Shown: positions 1-11,457, counted from the first letter of the stretch. The stretch is DNA of 64,000 bases from Streptomyces sp. TSRI0281 (GCF_001905125.1 NZ_LWLE01000001.1:834880-898879), one strand, 5' to 3'. Made by a program: numbers and translations. Notes: generated from the sequence alone by a model not told the origin.

Positions 1-75
1 AGCCGCCGTCACACTTCCGGCCGTCACCCCTCCGGCTGTCACCCGTCCGTCCGCGGCCGCCTCTGTCCCGGTCAT
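1..75 (-). CDS. Start of an unidentified protein (partial)
   Basis: An ATG at 75 on the minus strand has a GAGGGG ribosome binding site about 6 bases upstream and opens a frame that runs off the window edge. The 25 visible residues (MTGTEAAADG, then VTAGG/VTAGS/VTAA) are low complexity and come from a short tandem repeat in the DNA. It lies 112 bases downstream of the LolA-like gene on the same strand. The visible part has no recognisable domain, so no function is given. Confidence 0.5.
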   Translation of the reverse strand, partial: MTGTEAAADGRVTAGGVTAGSVTAA

Positions 76-119
76 GCGTACCCCTCGAAGCTCGGTTCGG
101 CCCGGCCCGGCTCGGCGGG

Positions 120-152
120 CCGCCCCGTCGCGCGGTGCGCGCGGCGGGGCGG
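120..152 (-). terminator. Hairpin after the LolA-like gene
   Basis: A GC-rich inverted repeat lies just past the stop of the minus-strand LolA-like gene. CCGCCCCG at 120-127 pairs with CGGGGCGG at 145-152, and a further CGCGCG stem inside gives about 15 pairs with one T:G wobble and a 3-base loop. There is no U tract, which is common for actinobacterial terminators. Confidence 0.5.
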
Positions 153-187
153 CGTCGTTCACTGCGGGCAGTGAAGCATCCCTGCGC

Positions 188-1459
188 CTACTTGGCGCCG
201 TTGGCCGCCTGCACCAGCGCGTCCTTCGTCACCGCTCCGACGTAGACCGTGCCGTCGTCCGTCAGCAGGGCGTTCACCAGGCGGGTCTTGAAGACCGTGC
301 CCGAACCGAACTTCCCGGTGACCTTGTCGCCCAGGGCGTCCAGGAAGCCCTGGGCCTCGGCCGGCATATCGCCCGAGCCCTGCGAACCGCCGGTGGGCAG
401 GCCCGAACCGCCGGGGATCTTGATCTGCGCGATCGAGGTCCAGCCCTCGCCGATCACGTTCAGCCCCTTGGAGCCCTCCAGGCCCTCCAGGCCCTTCATG
501 CCTCCCAGCTCGGCGAGGCCCTCCGGTGCCTTCCCCTCCCCGCCCTGCTGCTCCGCCGCGTCCTTCAGGTCGTCCGCCTCGGTCACCTTCGCGCCCTTGG
601 GCGGGGTGAAGGAGAACGAGGAGGCGTCGGGCCTGGAGAAGTCGACCTTGGTGAATCCGGCGTCGACCACGGCCTTGCCGCCACCGCTCGCGGAGAGGGT
701 GAACTTCAGCGGGACGCCGTTGGCCGCGTCCACCGCGACCCGGACCGACGCGACCGTCGAACCGGACTGCTTCGGCTTGATCAGCAGCTGGTACGCGTCG
801 CGCCCGGCCACCCGTGACGTGCCGTCGACGGTGACCGAGGTGGTGTCCCCGGCCGCCGCGAGTGCCTGCTCGGCGAACTCCTTCGGAGTGGTCGGTACGC
901 CCGCGGGCGCCTTGTGCTCCTTCTTCCGCTGCTTCTGCTGCTCGGCGTCCGCCGCGGCGTGGTACGCCTCGCCGGACTTGCTGTCGTACGCCCAGACCTC
1001 GCCCTTGTTGTGGATGAGGCTGTACTCGGCGGCGTTCCCGAGGATCGAGAGCCGCTGCCTGTCGGGGCCGTCGGCCGCCACCCGCAGCGTGTGCGTACCG
1101 GAGGCCAGCTCCATCAGCTTGTCCTCCGGAGCGGCGGAACCGCCGCCGTCCGTACCGGCGCCGCCCGGGGCGAAGGAGCCCGCGAGCCCGCCGAGGGACG
1201 GGATGCCGAGGTCGGTGCTGATCTTGAGCGTGCCGGACAGCTGCTGCTCGTCCGAGGCGGCGATCTTCTCGATGAGTTCCTGTGCGCTGATCTTCGGCAG
1301 CTCGGGGTCACCGGAGTCCGCGAGGGCCGGGACGAGCCCGATCGTCGCGGCCGCCACCCCCGCCACCGCGACGGGGACGATGTATCGCGCGGCCTTGCGA
1401 CGGCCCACGACAGTGCCCGTGGCCTTGCCGGTGGTCTCTGCGCTGTCGTTCGGTGCCAT
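188..1459 (-). CDS. LolA-like (DUF2092-type) membrane-anchored protein
   Basis: Predicted 423-aa exported protein. Residues 25-47 form one hydrophobic segment after an Arg/Lys-rich stretch, as in an uncleaved signal anchor or signal peptide. The rest resembles the LolA/outer-membrane-lipoprotein-carrier fold found in actinobacterial proteins that carry or sense lipids outside the membrane; it includes a Gly/Ala-rich loop (about residues 90-110) and a late Leu/Gly/Glu-rich insert. The ATG at 1459 was chosen over an upstream start because GGAGG sits 9 bases before it. The gene downstream on the same strand is cut by the window edge. Fold assignment is from sequence style; the cargo is unknown. 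Confidence 0.75.
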   Translation of the reverse strand: MAPNDSAETTGKATGTVVGRRKAARYIVPVAVAGVAAATIGLVPALADSGDPELPKISAQELIEKIAASDEQQLSGTLKISTDLGIPSLGGLAGSFAPGGAGTDGGGSAAPEDKLMELASGTHTLRVAADGPDRQRLSILGNAAEYSLIHNKGEVWAYDSKSGEAYHAAADAEQQKQRKKEHKAPAGVPTTPKEFAEQALAAAGDTTSVTVDGTSRVAGRDAYQLLIKPKQSGSTVASVRVAVDAANGVPLKFTLSASGGGKAVVDAGFTKVDFSRPDASSFSFTPPKGAKVTEADDLKDAAEQQGGEGKAPEGLAELGGMKGLEGLEGSKGLNVIGEGWTSIAQIKIPGGSGLPTGGSQGSGDMPAEAQGFLDALGDKVTGKFGSGTVFKTRLVNALLTDDGTVYVGAVTKDALVQAANGAK

Positions 1460-1677
1460 GTGTGCCTTACCTCCGTGGTCGGCGGCGTCCGTCCGGTTGC
1501 TCACGTCCACTCCCTGCCGCCATTCTCACCCGATGTGGTCAGGAGTGGTTGTTCTCCATCTGACCAAATCGGGCGGCACGAAGCGTCAGCCCGCGGGATC
1601 AACTCCGTCTACTGCTCCGGTATGACAACCGGCGGCTCAGGGCCGGCCGTCCAGTAGGGGTAGGGCCGAACGGTGTG

Positions 1678-2688
1678 TCAGCCGGCCCGGTGCACCACGG
1701 CGTCGCACAGCTCCGCCAGTGCGGACTTGGCGTAGCCCTCGGGCAGCGGCGCCAGCGTGGCCCGCGCCTCCTGCGCGTACCGGACGGTGTCCTGCCGGGC
1801 CTGCTCCAGCGCCGGGTGGGCGCGCAGCCCGCGCAGCGCCTCGGCCAGCCTGCCGTCGTCGCTCAGGTCGCCGTCCAGCAGCTCCACGAGCTCCAGGTCC
1901 TCCGGCTTGCCGTAGGCCGCCGCCTGCGCCCGCAGCCGCAGGACCGGCAGCGTGGAGATGCCCTCGCGCAGGTCGGTGCCGGGGGTCTTGCCGGACTCGT
2001 GGGAGTCGGAGGCGATGTCCAGGACGTCGTCGGCGAGCTGGAAGGCGATGCCGAGGCGTTCCCCGTACTGGGTGAGGATGTCGACGACCCGCTCGTCGGC
2101 GCCGGACATCATGGCGCCGAACCGCCCGGACACCGCGACCAGCGAGCCGGTCTTGCCGCTCAGGACGTCCAGGTAGTGGTCGACCGGGTCGCGGCCGTCG
2201 CGCGGGCCCGCGGTCTCCAGGATCTGGCCGGTGACCAGGCGCTCGAACGCCTCCGCCTGGATGCGTACGGCCTCCGGGCCGAGGTCGGCCAGGATGTGCG
2301 AGGCGCGGGCGAAGAGGAAGTCGCCGGTCAGGACGGCGACGGAGTTGCCCCAGCGGACGTTGGCGCTGTCCACCCCGCGGCGTACGTCCGCCTCGTCCAT
2401 CACGTCGTCGTGGTAGAGCGTCGCCAGATGGGTCAGCTCGACGACCACGGCCGAGGGAACGACCCCGGGCGCGTCCGGGTCACCGAACTGGGACGCCAGC
2501 ATGACCAGCAGCGGCCGAAAACGCTTGCCCCCTGCACGTACAAGGTGCTGCGCGGCCTCCGTGATGAACGGGACCTCGCTCTTGGTCGCTTCGAGCAGCC
2601 CCGCCTCGACAGCGGCCAAACCCGTCTGGACATCGGCCTCAAGAGCCTGGTCCCGCACGCGCAGTCCGAACGGCCCGACGACGGTCAC
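1678..2688 (-). CDS. Long-chain polyprenyl diphosphate synthase
   Basis: A 336-aa trans-prenyltransferase of the heptaprenyl/octaprenyl/nonaprenyl synthase type. It adds isopentenyl diphosphate units to an allylic diphosphate to build an isoprenoid chain. Both Asp-rich motifs are present: DDVMD (about residue 93) and DDVLD (about residue 217), with the GGKRFRP substrate loop near residue 54. The length fits homomeric bacterial enzymes. GTG start with GGAG 8 bases upstream. It is divergent from the peptide transporter. Because menaquinone genes lie elsewhere in the window, the likely product is the menaquinone side chain; chain length cannot be read from the sequence with confidence. Confidence 0.92.
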   Translation of the reverse strand: MTVVGPFGLRVRDQALEADVQTGLAAVEAGLLEATKSEVPFITEAAQHLVRAGGKRFRPLLVMLASQFGDPDAPGVVPSAVVVELTHLATLYHDDVMDEADVRRGVDSANVRWGNSVAVLTGDFLFARASHILADLGPEAVRIQAEAFERLVTGQILETAGPRDGRDPVDHYLDVLSGKTGSLVAVSGRFGAMMSGADERVVDILTQYGERLGIAFQLADDVLDIASDSHESGKTPGTDLREGISTLPVLRLRAQAAAYGKPEDLELVELLDGDLSDDGRLAEALRGLRAHPALEQARQDTVRYAQEARATLAPLPEGYAKSALAELCDAVVHRAG

Positions 2689-2844
2689 GAGGGGATCTCC
2701 TGTCTACTGACGATCACACGGATTGTCGATGTGTCGCTGTCATCACTCAACTCAGCGTATCCGGTCCGCTTTGGATCACCGTGGGCGCCTTCCCGCCACC
2801 GCCGGTATGTTCGGGATCAGCTCATACGATCAGGAGTTACCGCT

Positions 2845-4344
2845 TTGTCGCACACCGCCAACGACACCGAGTCGACCCAGCCCCCGCCCGGGGACGACCA
2901 CGCCTTCTTCGGCCAGCCACGGGGCCTGATGACCCTGTCCGGCCTGGAGGTCTGGGAGCGCTTCTCGTTCCTGGGCATGCAGGCGATCCTGGTCCTTTTC
3001 TTCGCCGACAAGGTGTCGAACGGCGGAATGGGCATGGACGCCGGCACCGCCGCGTCCGTCTCCGCCGCCTACGGCACCCTGGTGTATCTGGTCTCCGTGG
3101 CCGGTGGCTGGCTGGCCGACCGCATCCTCGGCTCGTACCGCGCCGTCCTGTACGGCGGCATCCTCATCGCCTGCGGCCACTATTCGATGGCCGTGCCGAC
3201 CGACACCATGACCTGGGTCGGCCTGGGCCTGATCAGCGCCGGAACGGGCCTGCTCAAGCCCAATGTCGCCTCGATGGTCGGCAAGCTCTACCGCACCGAC
3301 GACGAGCGGCGCGACGCCGGATTCGCCCTCTACTACATGGGCATCAACATCGGCGCCTTCGCCGGTCCGCTGATCACCGGCTGGCTCGGCGACCACGCGA
3401 GCTGGCACTGGGGCTTCTCGGCCGCCGCCGTCGGCATGACGCTGGGCCTGATCCAGTACGTGGCGGGCCGGCGTCACCTGGCCGGGCGTAAGCACGGCGC
3501 GGAGTTCCCGCTCGCCCCCGGACCGATGCGCCGTGCCGTACGGCTGATCGTCGTCGGGGCCGTCGTGTTCGCCGCCCTCGCCACCGCGCTGGCGCTGGCC
3601 GGCTGGCTGACGATGGACCGGCTCGTCGACGTCCTGACCGTGATCTCGGTGATCGCCCCGGTCGTCTACTTCGTCGTCATGTTCAAAAGCCCCCGGGTGA
3701 GCGCCGAGGAGCGCGGCAGGCTCCGTCCGTACGTGGTGCTGTTCCTGGGTTCCGTCGTCTTCAACTTCATCCTCTTCCAGGCGTACTCGACGATGATGCT
3801 GCTCGCGTCGACCAACGCCCGTACCGAGATCTTCGGCTTCCACTTCCCGGCCAGCTGGTACGCCTCCGCGCTCGGCGCCTTCGAGGTCGCGCTGGCGCCC
3901 GTGGTCGCCACCGTGTGGGCGCGGATGGGCCCCCGCCAGCCGCACGCCTCCAACAAGATCGCGTTCGGGGTGATCCTCGGCGGGCTCTCGTTCCTGCTGA
4001 TGGTCCTGCCCACGTCCGGGCACTCCGACGACACGTTCAAGATGGCCGCCTGGTGGATCGTCGGCTCGTATCTGCTGCTCGGGCTCGGCGACGTCCTGCT
4101 GGAGACCTCCGGCATGTCGGCCACCACCAAGCTCGCCCCCAAGGCCTTCGCCAGCCAGACGATGGCGCTGTGGTTCCTGTCGCTGGCCCTCGCCAACGGC
4201 ATCCAGGCCCAGATCGTGAAGCTGTACGGCGAGGTCTCCAACCCCGCCTACTTCGGTGTCAACGGTGCGATCGCGGTGGTGGCCGGTGTGGCGATGATCG
4301 CCGCCGCCCCCTGGCTCAAGCGCACCATGCACCCCGTCCACTGA
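2845..4344 (+). CDS. POT/PTR family proton-dependent peptide transporter
   Basis: A 499-aa polytopic membrane protein with 12-14 predicted helices. The ExxER proton-coupling motif is at residues 35-39 (ELeVWER context), and a GAFAGPLITGWLG segment is typical of the POT family. It would import di- and tripeptides with protons. The TTG start at 2845 has CAGGAG 8 bases upstream and puts the N-terminus right before the first helix; the much longer open frame upstream lies over the opposite-strand prenyl synthase and is not coding. Only 9 bases separate it from the CocE-like hydrolase, so the two are probably one transcript linking peptide uptake to hydrolysis. Confidence 0.93.
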   Translation: MSHTANDTESTQPPPGDDHAFFGQPRGLMTLSGLEVWERFSFLGMQAILVLFFADKVSNGGMGMDAGTAASVSAAYGTLVYLVSVAGGWLADRILGSYRAVLYGGILIACGHYSMAVPTDTMTWVGLGLISAGTGLLKPNVASMVGKLYRTDDERRDAGFALYYMGINIGAFAGPLITGWLGDHASWHWGFSAAAVGMTLGLIQYVAGRRHLAGRKHGAEFPLAPGPMRRAVRLIVVGAVVFAALATALALAGWLTMDRLVDVLTVISVIAPVVYFVVMFKSPRVSAEERGRLRPYVVLFLGSVVFNFILFQAYSTMMLLASTNARTEIFGFHFPASWYASALGAFEVALAPVVATVWARMGPRQPHASNKIAFGVILGGLSFLLMVLPTSGHSDDTFKMAAWWIVGSYLLLGLGDVLLETSGMSATTKLAPKAFASQTMALWFLSLALANGIQAQIVKLYGEVSNPAYFGVNGAIAVVAGVAMIAAAPWLKRTMHPVH

Positions 4345-4353
4345 GGTACCGCC

Positions 4354-6348
4354 ATGCACATCAGCACCGAGTTCCCGTACGAGACGTTCCGCGAGGACGT
4401 CCATATTCCGCTGCCGGACGGCACACAGCTGTACGCCCGGATCTGGCGGCCCCTCACGGACGAGCCGGTCCCCGCGCTGCTGGAGTACCTGCCCTACCGG
4501 CTCAGCGACTGGACGGCCCCCCGCGACTGGCAGCGCCACCCCTGGTACGCGGGCCACGGCTACGCCTCCGTACGGGTCGACGTCCGCGGCCACGGCAACA
4601 GCGAGGGCATGCCGGGCGACGAGTACGACGCGACCGAACTGAACGACGGGGTCGCCGTCATCCACTGGCTGGCCCAGCAGGAGTGGTGCTCCGGCCGGGT
4701 CGGCATGTTCGGCATCTCCTGGGGCGGCTTCAACTCCCTCCAGATCGCCGCACTCGCCCCCGAGCCGCTGAAGGCGATCGTCACCGTCTGCTCGGCCGAC
4801 GACCGCTACGACAACGACGTCCACTACATGGGCGGCTCGGTCCTCGCCGTCGACATGCACGCCTGGGCCGCCACGATGCTGGCCTTCGTCTCCCGGCCGC
4901 CGGACCCGGCACAGGTCGGCGACGACTGGAAGGCCATGTGGCTCAAGCGGCTGGAGGCCGTCGACCCCTTCATCCACACCTGGCTGGCCCACCAGACCCG
5001 CGACGACTACTGGAGGCACGGCAGCGTCTGCGAGGACTACGGCGCCATCAAGGCGAACGTCCTCGCGGTGGGCGGCTGGCACGACCCGTACCGCGACACC
5101 GTGCTGCGGCTCGTCGAGCACCTGGACCCCGGGCAGGTGCGCGGGCTGATCGGACCGTGGTCGCACCAGTACCCGGACCGGGGGCTGCCGCCGGGGCCGG
5201 CGATCGGCTTCCTCCAGGAGACGCTGCGCTGGTGGGACCAGCACCTCAAGAACAAGGACACCGGAGTGATGCGGGAGCCGCTGCTGCGGTCCTGGATCAG
5301 CGGCTCGCACCCGCCCGCCACGGTGTACGAGACGCTGCCCGGCCGCTGGGTCGGCGACGCGAGCTGGCCCTCGGAGAACGTGGCGCCGGTCGCGTACGCC
5401 CTCCAGGGCGGCGAGCGGATCGTGCGCTCGCCGCAGCAGACCGGGGTGGACGCGGGCCGCTTCTTCCCGTTCGGCAACGATGCCGACCTGCCGCCCGACC
5501 AGCGCGACGAGGACGCCAAGTCGGTGTCGTTCGAGTTCCCCGTCGAGGACTCCCCCATCGAGATCCTGGGCCGCCCCCGGGTGAAGCTCCGGGTCCGGAT
5601 GGACGTACCGCGCGGCCAGGCCATCGCCCGGCTCTGCGACGTGGCCCCGGACGGCTCCTCCACCCTGGTCACCCGGGGCGTGCTCAACTTCTCGGCCCGC
5701 CACGGGCGCGACCGCCGCGAGGACTGGCCCGTCGGCGAGAGCGAGGACGTGACCTTCGAGCTGAACGGCATCGGGCACACCTTCCCGCCCGGCCACCGGA
5801 TCAGGATCGCGATCTCCTCCTCGTACTGGCCCTGGATCTGGCCGCAGGCCGGCTCGGCGGGCTTCACCCTCGACGCGGACGGCAGCTTCGTCGAACTCCC
5901 GGTGCGCCGCCACACGGAGGACCCCGCGATCACCTTCGGCGAACCGGAGCAGTCCGAACCGCTGGGCGTCGTCTACCCGGTGACCCTCGACGAGCAGCGC
6001 CCCGAGCGGCTGGTGGTCCGCGATGTCGCCAAGGGCGAATGGCGGATGGAGGTCGACCCGCGCTACGGCGGTACGCGGGTCTACCCGGACGGCCTCGAAT
6101 TCACCGAGGACGCGGTCGAGACGTACACGATCCAGGAGAACGACCCGCTCTCCGCCCGGACCCGCTCCGACTGGACGATCCGGCTGCACCGGCCGGAGAT
6201 GGCCTGGGACGTGCTGATCGAGACGCGCTCCGAGATCAGCGCGGACGCGGACGACTTCATCACGTCCGACGAGGTGGTCTGCAAGGACGGCGGCGAGGTC
6301 GTCTTCCACCGCACCTGGGAGAAGCGCATTCCGCGCACAGCGGGGTAA
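4354..6348 (+). CDS. CocE/NonD (peptidase S15) family hydrolase
   Basis: A 664-aa alpha/beta hydrolase of the X-Pro dipeptidyl-peptidase/cocaine-esterase family. The nucleophile elbow GISWGG puts the catalytic Ser at residue 122. DVRGHGNSEG near residue 76 and a His in GPWSHQYP near residue 270 fit the family layout, and the C-terminal third matches the jelly-roll domain of this family. No signal peptide is visible, so it should be cytoplasmic. Its start lies 9 bases after the POT transporter stop, which suggests it cleaves imported peptides. Family members can also be esterases or acylases, so the substrate is inferred from context only. Confidence 0.88.
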   Translation: MHISTEFPYETFREDVHIPLPDGTQLYARIWRPLTDEPVPALLEYLPYRLSDWTAPRDWQRHPWYAGHGYASVRVDVRGHGNSEGMPGDEYDATELNDGVAVIHWLAQQEWCSGRVGMFGISWGGFNSLQIAALAPEPLKAIVTVCSADDRYDNDVHYMGGSVLAVDMHAWAATMLAFVSRPPDPAQVGDDWKAMWLKRLEAVDPFIHTWLAHQTRDDYWRHGSVCEDYGAIKANVLAVGGWHDPYRDTVLRLVEHLDPGQVRGLIGPWSHQYPDRGLPPGPAIGFLQETLRWWDQHLKNKDTGVMREPLLRSWISGSHPPATVYETLPGRWVGDASWPSENVAPVAYALQGGERIVRSPQQTGVDAGRFFPFGNDADLPPDQRDEDAKSVSFEFPVEDSPIEILGRPRVKLRVRMDVPRGQAIARLCDVAPDGSSTLVTRGVLNFSARHGRDRREDWPVGESEDVTFELNGIGHTFPPGHRIRIAISSSYWPWIWPQAGSAGFTLDADGSFVELPVRRHTEDPAITFGEPEQSEPLGVVYPVTLDEQRPERLVVRDVAKGEWRMEVDPRYGGTRVYPDGLEFTEDAVETYTIQENDPLSARTRSDWTIRLHRPEMAWDVLIETRSEISADADDFITSDEVVCKDGGEVVFHRTWEKRIPRTAG

Positions 6349-6365
6349 GCCGCCCGGAGGTACGC

Positions 6366-6395
6366 GTGGGGCACCCGGGTTTCCGGGTGCCCCAC
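6366..6395 (+). terminator. Terminator of the transporter-hydrolase operon
   Basis: Perfect 13-bp inverted repeat GTGGGGCACCCGG ... CCGGGTGCCCCAC with a 4-base loop, 18 bases after the CocE-like stop codon. There is no strong T run after it. Confidence 0.8.
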
Positions 6396-6495
6396 AGAAC
6401 TTTCCGGGCATTGCGCATAGTTGGGGCACTGCCGCGGGGCAGGGGGACCGACGTAACGTGTCCCCCAAGCGACCTGGAAAGCGAGGCAGCAACAC

Positions 6496-7725
6496 ATGTC
6501 CGAGCAGAGCAGCCCGCTCGATCTGGCCGAGGGCGATCCCTTCGGCCCGCACAACCTTCCGTACGGAGTGTTCTCCACCCCCGACCACCCCGACGACCGC
6601 CGGGTCGGCGTCCGCATCGGCAGCCATGTGCTGGACGCCGGAGCCGCCGCCCACGCGCTCGGCTCGCCCTACGCCGGACTGCTGGACCGGCCCAGCCTGA
6701 TGCCGCTGCTCTCGGCCGGACGCACCGCCTGGCGCGACGTCCGCCGGGCGCTCACCGCCTGGTTGACGGTCCCGGCCCACCGCGCGGACATCGAGCCGCT
6801 GCTGCACCCCGTCGACGCGGTGAAGCTGCACCTGCCCTACAAAGTGGCGGACTACGTCGACTTCTACGCGAGCGAGCACCACGCCACCAACGTCGGCCGG
6901 ATCTTCCGCCCGGACGGTGCCGCGCTGACGCCCAACTGGAAGCACCTGCCGATCGGTTACCACGGACGGGCCGGCACGGTCGTCGTCTCCGGTACGGATG
7001 TGGTGCGGCCCTCCGGCCAGCGCAAGGCCCCCTCCGATCCGGCGCCGGTCTTCGGCCCCTCGGTGAAACTGGACATCGAGGCCGAGGTCGGTTTCGTCGT
7101 GGGCGTCCCCTCCGAGCAGGGCACCCCGGTCGCGCTCGGCGACTTCCGCGAGCACGTCTTCGGGCTCTCGCTGCTCAACGACTGGTCGGCGCGCGACATC
7201 CAGGCATGGGAGTACGTGCCGCTGGGCCCGTTCCTCGGCAAGTCCTTCGCCACCTCCGTATCGCCGTGGGTGACTCCGCTGGAGGCCCTGGACGCGGCCC
7301 GCACCGCGCCGCCCGCCCGCGACTTCCCGCTGCTGCCCTACCTCGACGACGCGCGGGAGGAGGAGCCGGGCGGCATCGACCTGCGGATCTCCGTCGCGAT
7401 CAACGGCCAGGTGGTGGCCGAGCCGCCGTTCTCCTCCATGTACTGGACGGCCGCCCAGCAGTTGGCGCAGATGACGGTGAACGGGGCGTCCCTGCGCACC
7501 GGCGATCTGTACGGCTCCGGCACGGTCAGCGGCGCCGAGCCGGGCCAGCGCGGCTCCCTCCTCGAACTCACCTGGAACGGCCGCGACCCGCTGGACCTCC
7601 CCAACGGCAAGCGGACGTTCCTGGAGGACGGCGACACGGTGACGCTGACGGCCTGGGCGCCGGGCCCGGACGGGACGCGCGTCGGCCTCGGCGAAGTGAC
7701 CGGCCGGATCGTTCCCGCGCCATGA
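6496..7725 (+). CDS. fahA: Fumarylacetoacetase
   Basis: A 409-aa enzyme for the last step of tyrosine degradation, splitting 4-fumarylacetoacetate to fumarate and acetoacetate in the cytoplasm. The family block DFYASEHHATNVG carries the metal Asp and catalytic His. IEAEVGF gives the two metal Glu residues, and LLNDWSARDIQAWEY with GPFLGKSF completes the active site. Length is normal. ATG start with a GAGG site about 9 bases upstream. The stop codon overlaps the ATG of the GPP34 gene by 4 bases. Other tyrosine-degradation genes are not in this window. Confidence 0.96.
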   Translation: MSEQSSPLDLAEGDPFGPHNLPYGVFSTPDHPDDRRVGVRIGSHVLDAGAAAHALGSPYAGLLDRPSLMPLLSAGRTAWRDVRRALTAWLTVPAHRADIEPLLHPVDAVKLHLPYKVADYVDFYASEHHATNVGRIFRPDGAALTPNWKHLPIGYHGRAGTVVVSGTDVVRPSGQRKAPSDPAPVFGPSVKLDIEAEVGFVVGVPSEQGTPVALGDFREHVFGLSLLNDWSARDIQAWEYVPLGPFLGKSFATSVSPWVTPLEALDAARTAPPARDFPLLPYLDDAREEEPGGIDLRISVAINGQVVAEPPFSSMYWTAAQQLAQMTVNGASLRTGDLYGSGTVSGAEPGQRGSLLELTWNGRDPLDLPNGKRTFLEDGDTVTLTAWAPGPDGTRVGLGEVTGRIVPAP

Positions 7726-8405
7726 CCCGGGACACACCCGGGCCGACGCTCCCCGAGGAACTGCTGCTGCTCGCCCTGGACCCGCGACGGGGCAAGCCCC
7801 TGTGCCGGGGCCGCTTCCTGGAGTACGGGATGGCGGGGGCGGTCCTGGCCGAGCTGGAGCTCCAGGGGCGCATCACCGAACAGCACGGCCGGGTACTGGT
7901 GGCGAACCCGCTGGACCCGGCCGATCCGCTGCTGGCCGTCCTCCTGCGCAGCCTGCCCGCACCGGGGAAGAGCACGTTCGGCTCGGGTGTGTCCGCGAAA
8001 CGCTGGATCCGGCAGACCGCCCGGCAGACCGAGGGGCTGTATCTGGACTCCCTGGTGGAGCGCGGCACCCTGCGCAGGGAGACCCGCCGCTTCCTCGGTC
8101 TGCTCCCCTTCCACCGCCACCCGGCGGGCCCCGGGGACGACGCCGCGCGGGTACGGGACCGCTTCACGGCCGCCGAACGGGCCGGCTTCCCCGACCGCCG
8201 CGACCGACTGCTGGCCGCACTGGTCTCGGCGACCGGGCTGGCACCGGAGGTGACCGCGGACGGCCGCCGCGGCCGGGCGGCCATGCGGACGCTGCGCCGC
8301 GAGGAGTGGTCCGCGCACGCCGTGCACCGCAACGTGAGCCAGGACCGGGCGAACCGGAGCGGCGGCGGGGGCGGGGGCGGCGGAGGGAGCGGCGGGGGCG
8401 ACTGA
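7722..8405 (+). CDS. GPP34 (GOLPH3-like) family phosphoprotein
   Basis: A 227-aa protein with the GPP34 pattern: LPEELLLLALDPRRGKP at the N-terminus, a GRITEQHGRVLV beta segment, KRWIRQTARQTEGLYLDSLVERGTL in the middle, and a repeated Arg-rich C-terminal helix. Eukaryotic GOLPH3 binds phosphatidylinositol-4-phosphate. Actinobacteria carry many homologues of unknown role, often beside unrelated genes. It is coupled to fahA by an ATGA overlap. The tail ends in a run of Gly and Ser from a GGC/GGG repeat at about 8359-8400. No catalytic role is claimed. Confidence 0.88.
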   Translation: MTRDTPGPTLPEELLLLALDPRRGKPLCRGRFLEYGMAGAVLAELELQGRITEQHGRVLVANPLDPADPLLAVLLRSLPAPGKSTFGSGVSAKRWIRQTARQTEGLYLDSLVERGTLRRETRRFLGLLPFHRHPAGPGDDAARVRDRFTAAERAGFPDRRDRLLAALVSATGLAPEVTADGRRGRAAMRTLRREEWSAHAVHRNVSQDRANRSGGGGGGGGGSGGGD

Positions 8406-8516
8406 GGGCTGCCCCGCAGGGCCGGTGGTCAGCGGTGCGCGAGACGCTCACACGTTCGGGGGAGCCGCATCCGGTTCCCGGCGGATACGCTGATCGGACC
8501 CGCGAGACTCCGTCCC

Positions 8517-9137
8517 ATGGGAGCACTGACGAGCGTCGAACCCGAGGCCCCCGAGCCGCGGTGGGCGGTCCCGCCCGAGGGCGGCTGGACCGCCGATGAC
8601 CTGGACACACTCCCGAATCTGCCTCCGCATACGGAGCTGATCGACGGGAGCCTGGTCTTCGTCGGTCCCCAGACCGTGTTCCATTCACGGGCGGTCGACT
8701 TCTTCAACTGGCAGCTACGGTCACTGGCCCCACCCGAACTGCAAGTAGTGCGCGAGTTCACCACCGACATCGACCGCTACAACCGGCCGGAACCCGATGT
8801 GATCGTCATCGACGGTGAGATCGTCCAAGATCCGAAGCAGACCCGGTTCCCCGCCGAGTCGGTGCGCCTCGCCATCGAAGTCGTCTCCCCCGAGTCCCGG
8901 TCGCGCGACCGGGAGACCAAGCCCGTGAAATACGCCCGCGCGACCATCCCCCACTACTGGCGGGTCGAGAACCAGGACGGCCGGGCCGTGGTCTATGTCT
9001 TCGAGCGGGAACCCGCCACCGGTGCCTACACCTCGACGGGGATCTTCCACGACCGCATGAAGGTGTCGGTGCCGTTCCCCATCGACCTGGACCTCACGGC
9101 CATCACGCCCCGCCACCGGGCGGGGGACCTGGGTTAG
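8517..9137 (+). CDS. Uma2 family endonuclease-fold protein
   Basis: A 206-aa DUF820/Uma2 protein with a restriction-endonuclease-like (PD-(D/E)xK) core. PEPDVIV places the Asp at residue 94, AIEVVSPES the Glu at 121, and KPVKYA the Lys at 135-138, followed by IPHYWRVE. All expected active-site residues are present. Streptomyces genomes hold many paralogues with no known substrate. It stands alone, converging on recQ with about 30 bases between stops. ATG start at 8517; upstream sequence GAGACTCCGTCCC gives only a weak ribosome binding site. Confidence 0.88.
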   Translation: MGALTSVEPEAPEPRWAVPPEGGWTADDLDTLPNLPPHTELIDGSLVFVGPQTVFHSRAVDFFNWQLRSLAPPELQVVREFTTDIDRYNRPEPDVIVIDGEIVQDPKQTRFPAESVRLAIEVVSPESRSRDRETKPVKYARATIPHYWRVENQDGRAVVYVFEREPATGAYTSTGIFHDRMKVSVPFPIDLDLTAITPRHRAGDLG

Positions 9138-9168
9138 GTCCCACCGCCCTCCCGTCACCGCCCGGTAC

Positions 9169-11280
<2,112 letters not shown>

Positions 11281-11416
11281 CGCTCTGTCCCCCGGTCCGT
11301 CCCGCTCTGTCCCGCACCGTCTCACCGCTTCACCGTCTCCTGCCACGATAAGCGCCACCGATGACAACGCCGGACGGGCCCGGAGATCGGGCCCGCCCGG
11401 CGGACGGTGCCGGCGC

Positions 11417-11436
11417 CACCGTGCCGTGGCACGGTG
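11417..11436 (-). terminator. Hairpin at the end of the nuo operon
   Basis: CACCGTGCC and GGCACGGTG form a perfect 9-bp stem with a 2-base centre, 22 bases beyond the nuoN stop and before recQ. A second GGGCCC inverted repeat lies nearby at about 11376-11395. Its position suits transcription termination; no U tract is present. Confidence 0.55.
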
Positions 11437-11457
11437 CGGCGGCGCGATGCGGTGCGG

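Noticed and set aside
2830..7737. A 1635-codon open frame on the minus strand
   Set aside because: It lies opposite well-supported genes (transporter, CocE, fahA), is Arg/Gly/His/Val-rich without domains, and is the usual GC-rich shadow frame.
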